A stretch of DNA of 64,000 nucleotides from Meghimatium bilineatum. Taxonomy: Eukaryota > Mollusca > Gastropoda > Stylommatophora > Philomycidae. Position numbers and translations under genes: made by a program. This document shows, one piece after another, positions 13,001-28,000 of this stretch. The notes beneath the pieces are model-generated. The model ran no database searches. It was given only the letters and a program-made list of their open reading frames with translations, and was not told where the DNA came from. Position 1 is the first letter of the stretch; each line of letters opens with the position of its first letter. The stretch is from positions 58,906,938-58,970,937 of the forward strand of contig CM067322.1 of NCBI GenBank assembly GCA_034231615.1. The letters run 5' to 3'.

Positions 13001-16000
13001 TAATGTAATATCCATTGAATTACTGTTATTACAAATAACTCGTCTGGGAAAGTACAAAAACTCTGGTATTTGGAAACAACCCAATACTGGAAATGTTTAC
13101 ACTATATCTGGTGATTTCAGGTTTTATGAGGCTGGTAACACCTCCAGGGAAGGATTGCATTGTATTATCCTGGATATTGTATTTTATGTCAGTATAAGTA
13201 GGGTGGGACAAGTGAAAAAAATTACCTTGCAGCTTACTGTAGCTAAAGTTGGTGTTAATTTTCTTTTAGCAATATTTTGCTTGTATCTTCATTCTTTTAC
13301 ATTCATTTAACCTTCACCGACCTATATCAACTCCGGCCGCCGAAAAACAAAATGCCGGCTAATGCCGTTGGCGACATACCCCATCCAATGAGATATCGTT
13401 ATAATAGACGCCCCACAGCCTCATTGGTTACTCGGGAACATGCACTATTGAAGCCGGTTCATTCCTACGTCCGACATGATCGTTGTAACAATGGCTAGCC
13501 AGAATATACAAATTTTATAGCAATTAATCTTATCACATCTGCACACTGGTACGATGCCATGATGGTCGACCGATTTTATAGACCTTTCTTTCATCGTATT
13601 TTGAATAAAATAACATTGAATCGTGGCTTGAATCATGAATTATTTAGTTATTTAGTTTCACAGCAGTGAATATACAGAATGCCGCATTGGTTTGGAGACT
13701 TGTAGACGTTTGATATAGAATATGTGGAAGTAGCACAAAAAATGGTTCTAGACCTAATCTCAAAGAACGATTTTACTGCAAATCTACATGTTTTATACAG
13801 TTCTCCCGGCTATATTTTGATAATTTTGCAGTGAAAGAACATAAATACAACAGATTTGCGTGATTTAGTTTACAGTGTTGCCAAGGAATTCGATAACTAA
13901 GGTAAGTTATTTTTTTATTAATTTTTTTCCTCTTTATTTGTTATAAAATATATGTTTTTTGTGAAAAACGTCTTTACCACTTTCTCATACGTCTGGTATC
14001 ACACACACACATACATAAATTACACCAATATATTCATAATTCAATTCTTTATTTATATGTGCAAATATTATTTAAATATCTCTAACAACCAAAAAATTAT
14101 CACATTTTCAAAACAGTCACCATCAATAACGCAAATTTTCAAAAAAGAATCCGGTGGCAGGGAGACGTTTCGTATTTTTTAATCTGGCTTGCTAAAGGTT
14201 AAAATACTGAGATTATACAGTATTATTACCAATATTATTTTTGTTATGTCCTGGCCTATACATGGAATTCGGACTTTGGTCAATTTTGGACTAATGGATA
14301 TTAAAGTTATATGTTCTGCTTATAAATGAGTTTATAATTTAGAAATCACTTTGAAATGTCAACAATACGACAATATATAATGTTTTACACAACACAAGTC
14401 ATATTTTTTTTCACTTTTTATACTTTACCATATTGGATAGCTCATCTAGTTTGGTCAATTCATTAAAACAAACAACCAATCTTTTCAGGTTTATGAGACG
14501 CTGTAAATGTCGCAACCTGGTCAACCCACATCCATGGAGATTCAATGTGGTAATCTTGTGAAATTTATCTATCCTTGCTGACTTTAGAATGAGTTCATCT
14601 GATAGATTTGTCATTCTACAAAAAGGAAGAAATATAAATAATGCCAGCATTTAGCAAAATTAATTACCAAACAATATTTTAAAATATCATATTTGCATTG
14701 ATCTAAAAATTGACTTTACATTTTATTATAATATAGTTAATATTGTTGATTTCTCATGAGCAACTCAACCATCGTGTTGATGACATATAGAAATACGTGG
14801 AAAGAAAATAAAGCATCCTTTCAGTATACATATACACAATTATTGTCATATGAACACGCATTACAAAATATATATGGGGAATGAGAACAGAATAAAACAA
14901 CAATGCCTAAAAACAACATGAATGACAATACAATGAAAGCCCTACCACCGCTTAAATCTAAATAAATGAATGATCGGTATTTTAAAAAATGGCCTAAGGG
15001 TACCAAACTGCAAAAAACAACTACATGTTTGCAGTGCCTGGGCTTTCACACTTCAGTGTGCAGGTAAAACGATCTGGTAAATGATGTTATGGGATTAACA
15101 TATAACAGCATTGTTGATAGTGAAAGGAGTCTTAGGAAATGAAACGGAGTGGATCTGCACTACATAGGAACAAGTTGTATTGTCACTCAAGTTGTTTTCA
15201 GGCATAGTTGTTTTATTTATTTCTCATTTCCCATATATTTTTTTAATATGCATCTCTATGACAATACTTGTGTATACATAAGTCATTATTATTTTGGATG
15301 TTTCTGCTGTTAAATATCTGCTAATACTTTTGTGATAGTGCCATTATTTTTACTGTTTTTACTATTTGTCTTGTATCTTCTTGAAAAAGATCGCAAGGTT
15401 AAACTGTCTTGTATACTATTATTTTTATTTTTTTTATACTCATACTATATAGTCTGTATATTCATTGTAAAGCTGAACGACCTTGTGTTTTACTAAGTAC
15501 TATTGTTATACAGTTTTACAGCAGTCTCACTTATTCTATTCACTAAACCCTTTATTGCCTTTCAGCGTCAGGGGTAGAATGTCTCACTTATTATCAATCT
15601 TAAATGTAGAATTCTAGACAACTGTGTGTAAGATTTGCCATACCATGTTGTGGTCAGGGACACAAGTGACTGGTGTATCATGGGGGAAATAATGGGAAAC
15701 TATGGGAATGAGAAGAAACTATGTCTGTAGAAAAATATTTAAAAGATTTCAGATGATCGTGGAAACCTATATATATATATATATATATATATACTTAATG
15801 AGTTTCGAGAACAAATGTCTTTGTAGGATAACTAACACTCATTGGAGTGAATTCAAATCAAATGATAAAATCAGAGAAGGGACACATCAAAATTTCATCA
15901 CAGATGTTATCAGAAAATGCCGTTGGTCCAACATTGGGCATGTCCTACGAGCAGACACCAACAGAATACACCACCAATCACTTGAATGGATACCTACAGG

Positions 16001-19000
16001 CAATAGAGCAAGGGGTAGACCAAAAGAAACACTCAGAAGAACAATACTTAGAGAAAGTAAAACAACCAATATTCATACTATTCAAGAACTGCACAGAATA
16101 GCTTTGAACAGACAGAATTGGAGAGATCTGACCTCTGCCCTATGCGCTAACTTCAGCACAAAAGGAAAATTAATGAATAAATATATACACTGGCAAGGGT
16201 CTCTCTTTTAAGTTTTCAACCAAATTCCTGAATGAAGATAACAGACCCGAGACATGCCCTTCTGAGCGAGAGATTCAGAGATAGACAGAGGTCAGTATAA
16301 GTAAGGAGCTACTGAGCAAGCAAAGGTATCTATTACTATTAATTTGCTGACACTGGAGTTGTATTTATTACTAAGTTGATTAGTGTGTTGTGATAACGTG
16401 CAGAAGTGGCATTTGCATTCATGAAAGTTTTTTACCCTGGGAGCAAAGTTTCTGGTAGTGCAGATTAAGAAGATTAGAATTGTGTTGAAGTGAGATGAGT
16501 AACTGCTAGAAATTAGGAAACTCAGAAAATTGTCAGATAGGGGCAAAAGTTGTGATAAACAGACTTTTGAATAACTGGGGAATCATCAAGAATCATCTTG
16601 AGAAATCAAGAATTTTCTCAATTCTGAACAATTATAATTAAAGTCCACCATACAACATAGTAGTAGCTACATTTCATTGCTAAATTTAATTGCCTTGTCT
16701 GCTGCATTAAAAAAAAATTGTGTTTTATTAGAAGTGACAATAAACATCATTCTGTCAAAAGTTAATGAAAAAGGAGAGGACTGCTGGACATAAGAGAAGT
16801 CAAATGTTGTTGCGTTCTCATTCAAATATGTATTCAACTGTGTGAGGTGAAACTAAACAATCATCAACATCTTGGAAATGAAAAAGCAGACCAACTGGCT
16901 AAGGAAGATGCTGCCGAAGACCAACCAGATATACCAATCACCTACCATCAGAAAAAACAGATGATAAAGTCAATAAGAAAGCCACAAACACCAACACAAG
17001 ATGACTATCACATTATGAACAGATCAGAACAAGTTATAATTCTACGTCTCAGAACAGGACACAACCGACTCCGCAGTCACATGTATACAAAGTTCAAGAT
17101 TGGCAACACGGCCATGTGCACATGTGGACAGGCAGCACAGAGTGCCAAACATATACTTCAACAATGTTCTGAGCATGAAACGCTAAGGCAGACATATTGG
17201 CCAGAGGAAACAACACTGGAATCAAAGCTCTATGAGACACTGTATGAACTACAAAAGACAGTTTTATTAAGGAGACAGAATTAGAGATATAGACATGTTT
17301 CAAGTGAACGAAAGAAGAAGAAGAAGAAGAAGAAATCAACATCTTACACACACACACCCTATAATAAATGGCATGGAAATTTACTGTAAACTGATGTCTA
17401 AGTTAAAGTGGATGAGATTAAATAGTCAGGGACATTAAAATAAGATGATCAAGATCCAACTTCACCTCCAATTTGTGATCCTGGAAATGGGTAACATTGC
17501 TACAGTCTCACAAGCAGCAAGTAAAGATCATAAAAACAATAATAATAATAATAAGACCCATAATCTATCAGGGTCGTTGGAGTACCATGAAAAGCTACAA
17601 TCCATAATATTTCAATGCTCTAAAGGTAGCAATTCAGCGTGAAGAAGTTTACTCGGTTGCACCTATCTCCTCTTTGAAACTTCCTTTATCAGCAAGCAGA
17701 ATAACACAACTATCAAACTGTACCATTTTATAAGGAACATAGAAAGAAGATAATTTTGGTAGCAAAACTGCTACACTGATAACAGAAGAGTTGTGCAGAA
17801 AGGTTCAAATATTGCATAGATTGAGAATGCACTTTCTCCCTGGTCACATTCATTTCTGTCATTCTCTGTATATGTACATTGTATACGAATATGCATGTTC
17901 TGTGTATGTGTTCCTGAGGATACTTTAATACTTGTACGGGATGTTCATTAATGTTGTAATAGTCCTTGTCTCGATTGGTCTGTTCTCAGTGACTTGAGTA
18001 CACAGGCTGAAAGTCTTGACCGCGCCACATCTTTTCTTGGGGATGTGGTTGGTCAAGTACGGAAAACCTGTTTACTTGTGTTGCAAAGCGATGTGGTGCT
18101 CTTTCAGCCTCTTCATCATTTTGTAGAGTATCCATTATTGCATAAAAAGGGTATGTACAGATTTCCAAAAACCAGCAATGGAATCAATCAATCGATAAAC
18201 CCGTAACCCTTCAGGGTCCTATGGATACCACATTGGATGCTTCAGCACACAGAGTCCTCCAACGAATTCTATCCTCAGCAATGCAGATGAGTGTGAAAAT
18301 ACCTTGTCCTGTCCATTCTTTGATGTTGTCTTCCATGCCTTTATTTTTCCTCCTCTGCTTCTTCCACCTTCGACAGTTCCCTGCAGTATTGTTTTTGACA
18401 AGGAATCATGTATACATACATGTCCACATCATGATAGTTTTTGTCATTTCACTATTGAAACTAATGGTTCTTAGCAATGGAATACAGAACATCAGTAGTG
18501 GATACTAATAAAAAAGCAAGATCCACAAGATCACTAAGTTCAAAACCAAAGAGCAATAATATATAATTAATATAGAGTTTTACCTTGTTTTGAACTTTAT
18601 TTCTGGTTCCATTTTAAAGATCTCTTCATCACAGTTGCTGTCAATGTCTGCAAGTTTAACCAATGGGATTTTGCTGCACATGTGAGATTGTTCACTTAAC
18701 AGGTCACCACTAAGATGTTGAAATGGGCAAAGGGACTTGAACTAGACACAAACAATAAACATGAGCGCATAACATTTGCATAGTCATAACACATATTTCG
18801 ACTGAGAAGGAGTCATAATAAATGCATTCTAAAAATTATTTATATTAGGATTAAAAGATTGTGAAACTCATAAAACCTATAGTGGAACAAATATCCCCTC
18901 TTCTTCTGTGTTCACTCTCTGATAACCACCGCGAAAGTTTGTGTTTTTGCTGGGGAGTGTGAAGTACACTGTGCTTCAGTATATTGAAATAAAAGATGTC

Positions 19001-22000
19001 AGAATGTTTTACTGAAATCTGCTAGAAAAAATCCCAATATATAATAATCCTTATATAATATAATATATATATAATCCTTTATATATCTTCCAATTCTGTA
19101 TTTTCTCAAGTATAACCCCATAGATTTATTCATTGCTTTTTCAGTCATTTTATAGCACAAGTACATTGTACTGCTAGTTTACAACAAACTGTAATATCTG
19201 CATCTTTTAGCCAGCACATCAAGGTTGTAAATGATGTCTGTGTTTTTTAAGTAGCATCCATTTTCTCACATTTTTTACTTTAATTTTCTAGAGGATGAGG
19301 TAGACTAATCTCATGCTCAATTCTTGCTAGTTGTCTTGTATAACATATGTGTGGCCATATTGAAACCATGCAGTTATATGGATGGTGTGGTCAAAATTAG
19401 CCAATACTAATATCACCATATTGTTGCAGGTTTTCACGCAATTCAATATCTGTATAGAAAATGGTGGAACATGCCTTCTACATGCACATGTAGACTTCCT
19501 CTGACTAGAATGTTTCTTCTCAAAGCATTACATACCATTACATATTGTATTAAACGTAGAACACAGGTTTTTGAGTTTTACTGGATGACAACTGAAGAAA
19601 CATACCACTGAAATTCAGAGTCTTTTTCTGTGTATGAAAGAAAGCTGGATCACCCAACCTCCACTCCTTCCCCCACCACTTGATTGCACATGGAAAACAA
19701 GAGCTTCATCAAGTAAAGTTACCAATAGCATTCAATTGCCATAGGGATGTGAGATGTTAGCGACCTTACATTTCAGTGGCACTGCTATATGAAGACGATG
19801 GCCATCTCTCTCTCTTGCAGTCTTTACTTCCTGGACTGATCCAGTACCCAATTCAGGCTAAGTTGACCCAGGACAACTGGACACAGTGATACTAATCTTT
19901 GGTCTTCTTTCAAGCTCAGATAACTCCCTGAGTGATGACTTACATACACAAAAATATTTAACAAACAATATTTTCAAACTGAAGATTCTACTGATTCACA
20001 AAATCTATTTTTTACAATTCTAAATCATGTATATAAAGTAAATTAATAAAATATTTTGCGTAACTTACCTTTGTGACATACTCAAATTCAATAATGTATT
20101 CCGGGAGGACCAGATTGTTGTTAAAGATATACCATTCACATTGCCGAGCACCACATTCACATTCACTCTCTTCTGCTAACTCTACAAATAAAAAAGACAA
20201 AAATATGTTTATTTTAACATTTGTATAATATGAACACTAAATAGAACCAGATTTGTTATGTTTATTATGTTCTCTTCCCTGAAGTTTTCGGTTCTGGTTC
20301 TTCTTCTTCAGCGCTCATTCTCAAACTCCCGCTGGATCTCCCTTGTAGCAGGACCATTGTTCTACTAGATTTCCAGCAGGATGTAGTCCAGAGAATGGCA
20401 ATGTGTTGTGTCGCCATTTTATTTGTGCCAATGGCCCGACACATCCATCTTCAGCAGAGGTTCTGGTTCAAGATAGAAGTAATTGTGTTCTTCGTACTTG
20501 CTATGGTTGGTTGATCAACGTCCTAATAAATGCTATCATAAAACACACATTATTCCTGAAACAGAGGTTCATTGATTCTTTATGAAGATTGAGAATCAGC
20601 AAAACAAAAAATGAGAGAAGCTAATTTTGAAGGCTTCCTAGTCCATATGTAACTTTTTACACAGGCAGCTTTCTGACTGTCTGTAAATATGTAAAAGGTT
20701 ACCATTAAATATAATTTATGTCTACTTACTCAAGCGTGCTTTGTAAAGCTCAGTCCTTTCACTTGAAAACTGATAATAGTTGTCATAGTTGAGTGGCAGT
20801 GAGCTGGATTTACATACCAACAGTATTAAATCTCTGTACTGTTGATTCTCCAGTCATGCAGTTGAAAAATAGAACCCTTACTGTGAGTTTATGGAAAATC
20901 TGAAATTCTCACTGAAGCTCTGTCACTTACAATTTCAACTATATCAAAGGCTCTGAGCACCAATGGGAGCCTCATAAGAACAAAGACATTGATTATATTC
21001 CAAGTATGAATATATTGGTTTTTCCATGTGTTCAATTTTCTCTAACCTCGCAATTGGTCTGGATGATTCTTGTGTGTTGCCTAGAACAAAGATAAGTAAC
21101 TTTGTGTGGCCAGCCCTAAATATTACAAGAGGTTATAGAAAGGGAAGGGGGAATGCGGTAAGCAGTTTGCTTGTTACACCATCCTGTAAAAGGTTTATCT
21201 AACTATTGTCATTTCCACTTGTGCCAATAAGTGTCGTGGAGGTGGGGTGGGGAGAGTTGGAGTTGTCTGTCTTTGGTCAAAGTGAGGAAAAATGTAATCT
21301 CTTTTGGATGTGTCAGGCCAAAAGATGCAGATACCATAGCTAAGCTGTAAAAAATGGCATACATTCCCTCAGGACTACATTCTACTTACTGATAGAAATT
21401 TGAGAACAAACATAAAGTAAGAAGTAGCCTGGTTGTCAAGCACATTTTTCTTATACTTCTGCGTATATTCTAAAACTCCTGCTGCTTGGCAGAATGTATT
21501 TTGAAGAACGGAATGTACTGTTGTGTTATAGTTTACAGCATGGATGCGATATATGGACCTTTCTGTCTGGTAGTTGGTTGCAGATCAAAAGGCTCATGCC
21601 ATTTGACCCACTGGCATTGTGTGAAATATCCATGTGTTTATAAGCTGTTTTTTTGTTCCATATAAGGTGTTCAATTTACCTGGTTGTTCCATTTATCTAG
21701 GAGTGAGAAGAATTTTTTATGTCATCCTGCAACATTAAAAAAAGGTGGTGGTTGGCAGTTTCATAGAGATAGTTTTGCAGAACTGGAACCCTGGAGTGTG
21801 TTGATGTTTATTCTGTTGAGGTGATTCTTAAGCTGTACATGTTATGTGCGAAGTCGAAAGATCATACTCAGGTCTTTCCTTCCCAGTAGGTTGATGTAGT
21901 ATTTGAGATTTCGGCCTGTCATATATTAGTACAAGTTTCTCCCATTGTTTTCCATGACCAATCTGTTCAGCCAAGTCTCTTTGTTCACAGACTTCAACAT

Positions 22001-25000
22001 ATTTTTAACTGTGTGCATGGTCATTAGTGTGTACCACTGTTCTTATTCTGATATACCTGACTCCAGCATGTCAGATTCCTATGCTTATTTTGATCTTAAA
22101 TCACATATTTGCATTCCGGTTATAATTTTCATCTCAAATAGAATATAATAGAATATATTTTCAATAGAATATATATGGATCAAGTGTTTTATATTTTCAA
22201 CATTGTTAAGTGATTTGGAAATATGGACAAAGACTTTGAAAGGCAAAATTAGAGATGTGAATGTACAGGCCAAATTTCATGGATACAAAAACATACAAAG
22301 AGAGAGAGAGATACTGAGGGTTGCAAATGAGAAAAGAATTTCATAAATCAAGTTCATGTTGAGTGGTGCAGATAATCATGTTTCTTCATAACTCTCTATC
22401 TCTTGTGCTCCATTAGTTACATTCCCTCATGCCATTGTGACAGCTTATGCTGCAACTTCTGTATTTGTCTTTCTGTCTCTTCTCCTCTTGGTCTTTCCAT
22501 CGGTACCTAAATGTTCAAGTTTTGCTCCTCTCATCACATGCCCTATAAATGTTGACTGCTTTCAAGTTTTGCTATAATGTGTCTTTTACTCCAACACCTC
22601 CGAGGACCTCTACATTTGTTTTTTTAGTTGCTGATGGTATTTTCATGATTCTTTTCAAAATGTACATCTCAGTAATCCTCAGTTAAGCTCAGTTTTGAGC
22701 TTATTTTTTATGAATTACTGAATGAATTAAAACAAACACAAGTCTGATATTTTGTCCATATAAAAATAGAAAACTCTATTAAAGATATATACTATTAGAA
22801 TAGAAAGACTGAAGGTGGATGAGCAAGAGATAAAATAGCACTGCAAATGACAGGACATTATAATAAGATGGAAGAACAAGCCTATCTAGCAGGATGATGG
22901 ACAGACAATATTGGACATCTATGACAGCAAACCTTAATCTGATAAACTGGTAAATTATGAATGTCATAAGGGACAATTTTTTTAAAGATAGTAATTTTGT
23001 TATTTTGTAGTACAGAATATTCATAAATCATACTTTCTTTTGGTATGCAATTTTTCCTTGGCTTGAAAACTGAATCCATTTTAGGATAATTAATCTTGCA
23101 GATCCTGCAGAGGAGAGACATATTTTTTTAACATATCATGAACCACCATCCTTTTGTTTCAACAATTATTACAAAACTTGTCCCCAACAATAATAAAATT
23201 ACACTAATTTGTTTCTTTGGCCAGATTTAAACATTCTCATTCTTCATCTTCCTTTATTATTTTCAATAATCATACTAAATTCTTCTTTCCCATGAGAACA
23301 ATGAAGTTTTTAATAAATAACATTTGCACATAGTTTCATGAATGATATGCATTATGCTATTCATATCTAATTTATTTCTTATTACATACAACAAAACCAT
23401 CAGCGTAGTTTGTCATATCTTCTGGAAGAACCATGTGCCAGAATAATTTACAAGCTCATATGACACACGTGTCTAATGTTTTGTGTAATCACTGCATATA
23501 TCTTTGCAAATATGTCTGTATTCTTATAAAAACATCCATATTAGTAATAATTATGAAAATTTAACACATACAACAACCCCCACCCCATCCTGGCTTAACT
23601 AAACATATTGTAGGTCTAGTTGTCCTTGATCGCTAATTAACATAGAACTATAGGCCTAGTAGCCTACACAAAATATACTCATTTTATTTTACAAAGTGAA
23701 GTACACACTCGATTATTGTAAATCACACACAAATCCTACAGTTCTTAAATCTCAAGGACACTGATGCTGAACAAAAAATTCTGCTGCCTTGATTGAGAAA
23801 CAGTTACAGAAATTCTAAAAAATTATCGGAATGATAGACATTGTATTCAAAATGGTGCTGTTCAAAATCTACATAACAACCACATAGCCAAAATGAAACC
23901 AACTTCTGCAGAACAGGTGCCAATTTTGGCTGGAATTCCATCAGATGTGCTAGTATTTCCATTTTCAAGAGACTTAGCTTACTTTTGCTAGTGGTATAGT
24001 GCTTGCCACTGCTGAAAGGGACGCCAGAACTTACTTTTTCTATTTCTATAGTGGTTATATACTGCTGCTAAGATCGTCCTTCATGTGTAATAAGATCATA
24101 ACATAATTGTTGCTGGCCATTAGTGCAAGAATTACTGTTTTTACATCCAAAATCTCTTTTTATTACTTAAACTGTTACAATTAATTGTTTTGTTGCTCTT
24201 ATCACTTGTGGACTGATTGATCATGGTTCATTTAGGAGCTCTTCAAAATATTCTACCAATCATTATCTGGTCCAGGTGTGTTCTATTTTTATGTCTTGAT
24301 TTTATTTGTTTATGCTGTTGTTATATTTCTGCTAATGAATCTGTATGCATGCACTTGACTATTTGTTGAATCTGTATGCATGCACTTGACTATTTGTTGA
24401 ATCTGTATGCATGCACTTGACTATTTGTTGAAAGAAACTGAGCACTACTGGTGGCAGCAAAGTTATACATTTTTACATAATAATAATATTAATAGAAGCA
24501 TATCCTGTTAAGATATTGCTATTCAGTAGATCATTTAGAAATTAACCACTCTGTAATTATCATGTTTGTTATAGAACTGCCAAATTTGTACCACACCACA
24601 AGAAGAAAACTATGACCACATGAAACAGCTCTGACTGATAAGCTCTATGGTCCTATCACGAGATAAGTGACCACAGAACAGTTCAGTGAAGAAATCAATA
24701 ACAGCATCTGATTCCAACCGGAGTACGAGAAATAAGAAGTGTATTGATATTAAAAAACATTTAATTGAATTAAAATATACTGAAGAGCTACTACAAATTC
24801 TGACAAATAAAAACAATGTAGGCCTGCTCATAAGATTCCCATTTTTAACAATAGAGCACATATACAGAGACATATAGTAATGATTTCACAGTTCATTGAT
24901 GGACACAAACATAATCTTCATATCTCTTCCATGTTAAAATTCTTTGATACTTTAAAATACCTTACTACGACTGTAATAAAGTCTTATCAGAAACTTACTG

Positions 25001-28000
25001 TTTGTCACCCTTTGCCACAACACTCTTCCCTAAATGTGTTTTAGCTACAATCAGCTGTCCTGAAAGAAAGAAAAACCTCATTAGCAAATAATTATATGTT
25101 CCTAAAAAATTAAACTTATAGAATAATTTCATGAAAGCATTGCAACTATTTAGAGATATCTAATACTGGACTATTTTTAACCACACAATCCACATGATGT
25201 ATCTTCAATATGACTAAACAGAACTATGGTTTTAAAAAAAAATACTTTACAGATATAGAGAACTGACTTATTTAGGTCTATACTCAGGTTTTCTCATATG
25301 TACTCCACCCCTTTCATCAATGAAGCAGCATGATGACTGTCAAGAATACCACTCATGACACATAAATGTTGTTTCAAGCGATAATGCCCAGGAATCTCAG
25401 ATAAAAATGTACTTATGACATGAAGTTATGACTCATTATCAAACTCATGACCTCTTGAGCACAAGGTAAATGGCTTACCACTGTACCAGTGAGATTCCCT
25501 CTAGTACTATGGGAGATAACTCAAAAATAAACACAATCAATTTACTCATACCATACAAAGAACTGCAGATAGTTTGTATAAAAATATATATAAATCACTA
25601 GAATAAAACTAAACACATGAATAAATCAAGTAAACAAACAAGAGTAAAGAAAGGCATAAAACAAGGAAAAATTCAACTTAAAATATAGTTTTATAGCAGA
25701 TATAGTAAAATATTCAAATGTAACAAAATATACACTGTGCTATTTTGAAATGATATAAAGGGATTGGAACAACTAATCAAGATCAAGAAGAAATATAGCG
25801 AATCACAAAATTTATATTTAAACACGCAAAAAACAAAAATCATGTCAACAGATACAACAATAAAAAATCAGATTAGACAATACAGAGATAGAATGTGTGG
25901 ATAAATTTGAATACTTAGAGCGAACATCAACGGTGCAGGAGACTGCATGGCAGAAATAAGGAAAAGTTTTGGAATAGCATAAAATAACACAGTTGAAAAA
26001 TATATGTGCATGGAAAAACAACAAAATAGAAATGAAATTGTTAACGCTACAAACTTTTATTTTTCTGGTTGCAACATACGGCTGTGAAACATGGACCCTA
26101 AGTAAGTCAGCAGCAAAGAAGATCAACGCCTTTGAGACGAAATGCTATAGGAAGATACTTAGAATATCATGGAAGGATAAAATCAGAAACTCAGATATTA
26201 TAATCACATTGAAGATTCCAGAGTGTTGGTTACTAAACACAATAACAAAAAGAAAACTACACATGTTTGGTAATATAAAGAGACACAACTGTTTAAAAAG
26301 ACAAATAATGGAGGGCAGAGAACCTGGGAAGAGGAGAAAGAGCAGATCAAGAAGACGATGGACTGACAACATTAAAGATAACATGAATACATCGTTGGAA
26401 AATGCAAGCCACATCATCCAAGACAAAATGGGTTCAGGGAGTTCATGACATGACAAAAAAATATTGAAATAATATAGAATAACGTGTAAATAAAAGTAAT
26501 TGATTAACTACAACACAAATTGAAGTCACAGTGACAAGATTACCTGAACCATGGTGTCCACTATTTTTTATGGTTGTAAAGTTCTGATATAAACAAATTG
26601 GACTAATGTGGTTGAAATGAGAGTATCTCACCACCAGATGCATATTTTAATAACAATCTAAGATTAACTACGAAAGTTCATTTTAAAATAACATTTAATT
26701 ACATCAAAATGTTAATAGAAGGAAGAAAATATTTTTAACTGTCTCATGCTTTAATATAAATTTATATGTTTTTAAAGATGAAAGACAGATAAGACTGTTA
26801 AGTGAATGCAAATTTAAAAGTTATAGCGAGAGGTACTTAAATACCATATCTGAATGGACAATTTTCAATATCCATTTTCTCCCTGTTAAGCTTGATGCAA
26901 TGAGAAATGCGACGACGATCTGCCAAACTGATGCTATTGCTCAAAGGTACTGCACCATCTCGTCCTAGTTGCTTGAGTTAAAAATAAAAGAATATTTCAC
27001 TTCAAAGTGAAAATTTATATGAATTACAATGTAAGTTACTGTCACTTGAATTCTATTTTTATACGGTTCTCTAGTAAATTTCATAGAGTTTCTATCTATG
27101 TGATGTGTCCTTTTTTAAGAACATTGTCCGCACTGCCACTCTGTAAGCCTCTCGGTTCTGTGAAAGCTGCTTCCAGCTTCTTCTAGTGTCATATTATGAA
27201 GGTCTTCAATGTCATGTGTGCATCATAGTCTCTTGGTCTGCCTCTCGTTTGCTTTCCTGGAGATCTTGCCTCCATGATTAATATTTCTAAAACATTGTGT
27301 CGTTTTATATGTCTGAAATATGCTAGCTTAGCTTGAGTTTTTGATAGTTTTAAGAAGCCAGTCTTCTTCTCTGTTCAGGTCTTTGCGGACATCAGAATGG
27401 TTTGTCTTTCTGTCCATAATATTCTTAGGACTTTTCTATTACATTTCATTTCAAATGCTAATTTTTTGTCGGCGACCCACCACCAGACCCTTGAAGCTTG
27501 TTTGTGGTCATTATGAGTTTCTTGGCATTGCATACATCAAAGTAGTTTGCCATTGTTTTCTGAGCTGGTTCTGGTCATTTATCAGTTACAATCGTTGATG
27601 CACCCTCAGGTCCAATATGGGCCTTTCCAGCTCCCGCCTTCGAAGCCAGTGTTGATAATACAATTCTCTGCCTTCTCCACCAGCAGTTGTGTGTACTGTA
27701 GGCGAGGGCGTCCCCTTGTTGTTTAGCTTCACATAGTTCAGCAGAATAGCCAAGGTCATTGCCCGGAGGGGTGGTGTTGCTGTACAAAAGACATACGTGA
27801 GCTAGACAGAGAGAAGAACCAAATATTGTCCTGGCCTTCCCGTTGGGAAGTGTCTGCCACTCACTGTGAGGTAGTACACCTTGCACACTCCTGTCCTAGC
27901 GCCTCTAGTTTCAGGTAAATACGAAGAAAATACAAAGAAAAAGTAGATACAATAGTCTTGATTCTTGATTAGCAACCTGCATTATGGCATACAAGACATT

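Noticed and set aside
767..14650. Separate LRR gene such as a Rab geranylgeranyltransferase subunit
   Set aside because: The LRR exons join in phase with the middle-region exons to the right and follow LRRC9 order throughout.
22882..23121. Long reading through 23034 to extend LRRC9 exon k
   Set aside because: The extension gives a wrong phase for exon l and no family similarity; gaaa|gtatga fits both.
27575..27886. 103-codon minus-strand ORF in a GC-richer block
   Set aside because: Two frames are equally open and no domain is recognised; it is more likely part of a repeat.
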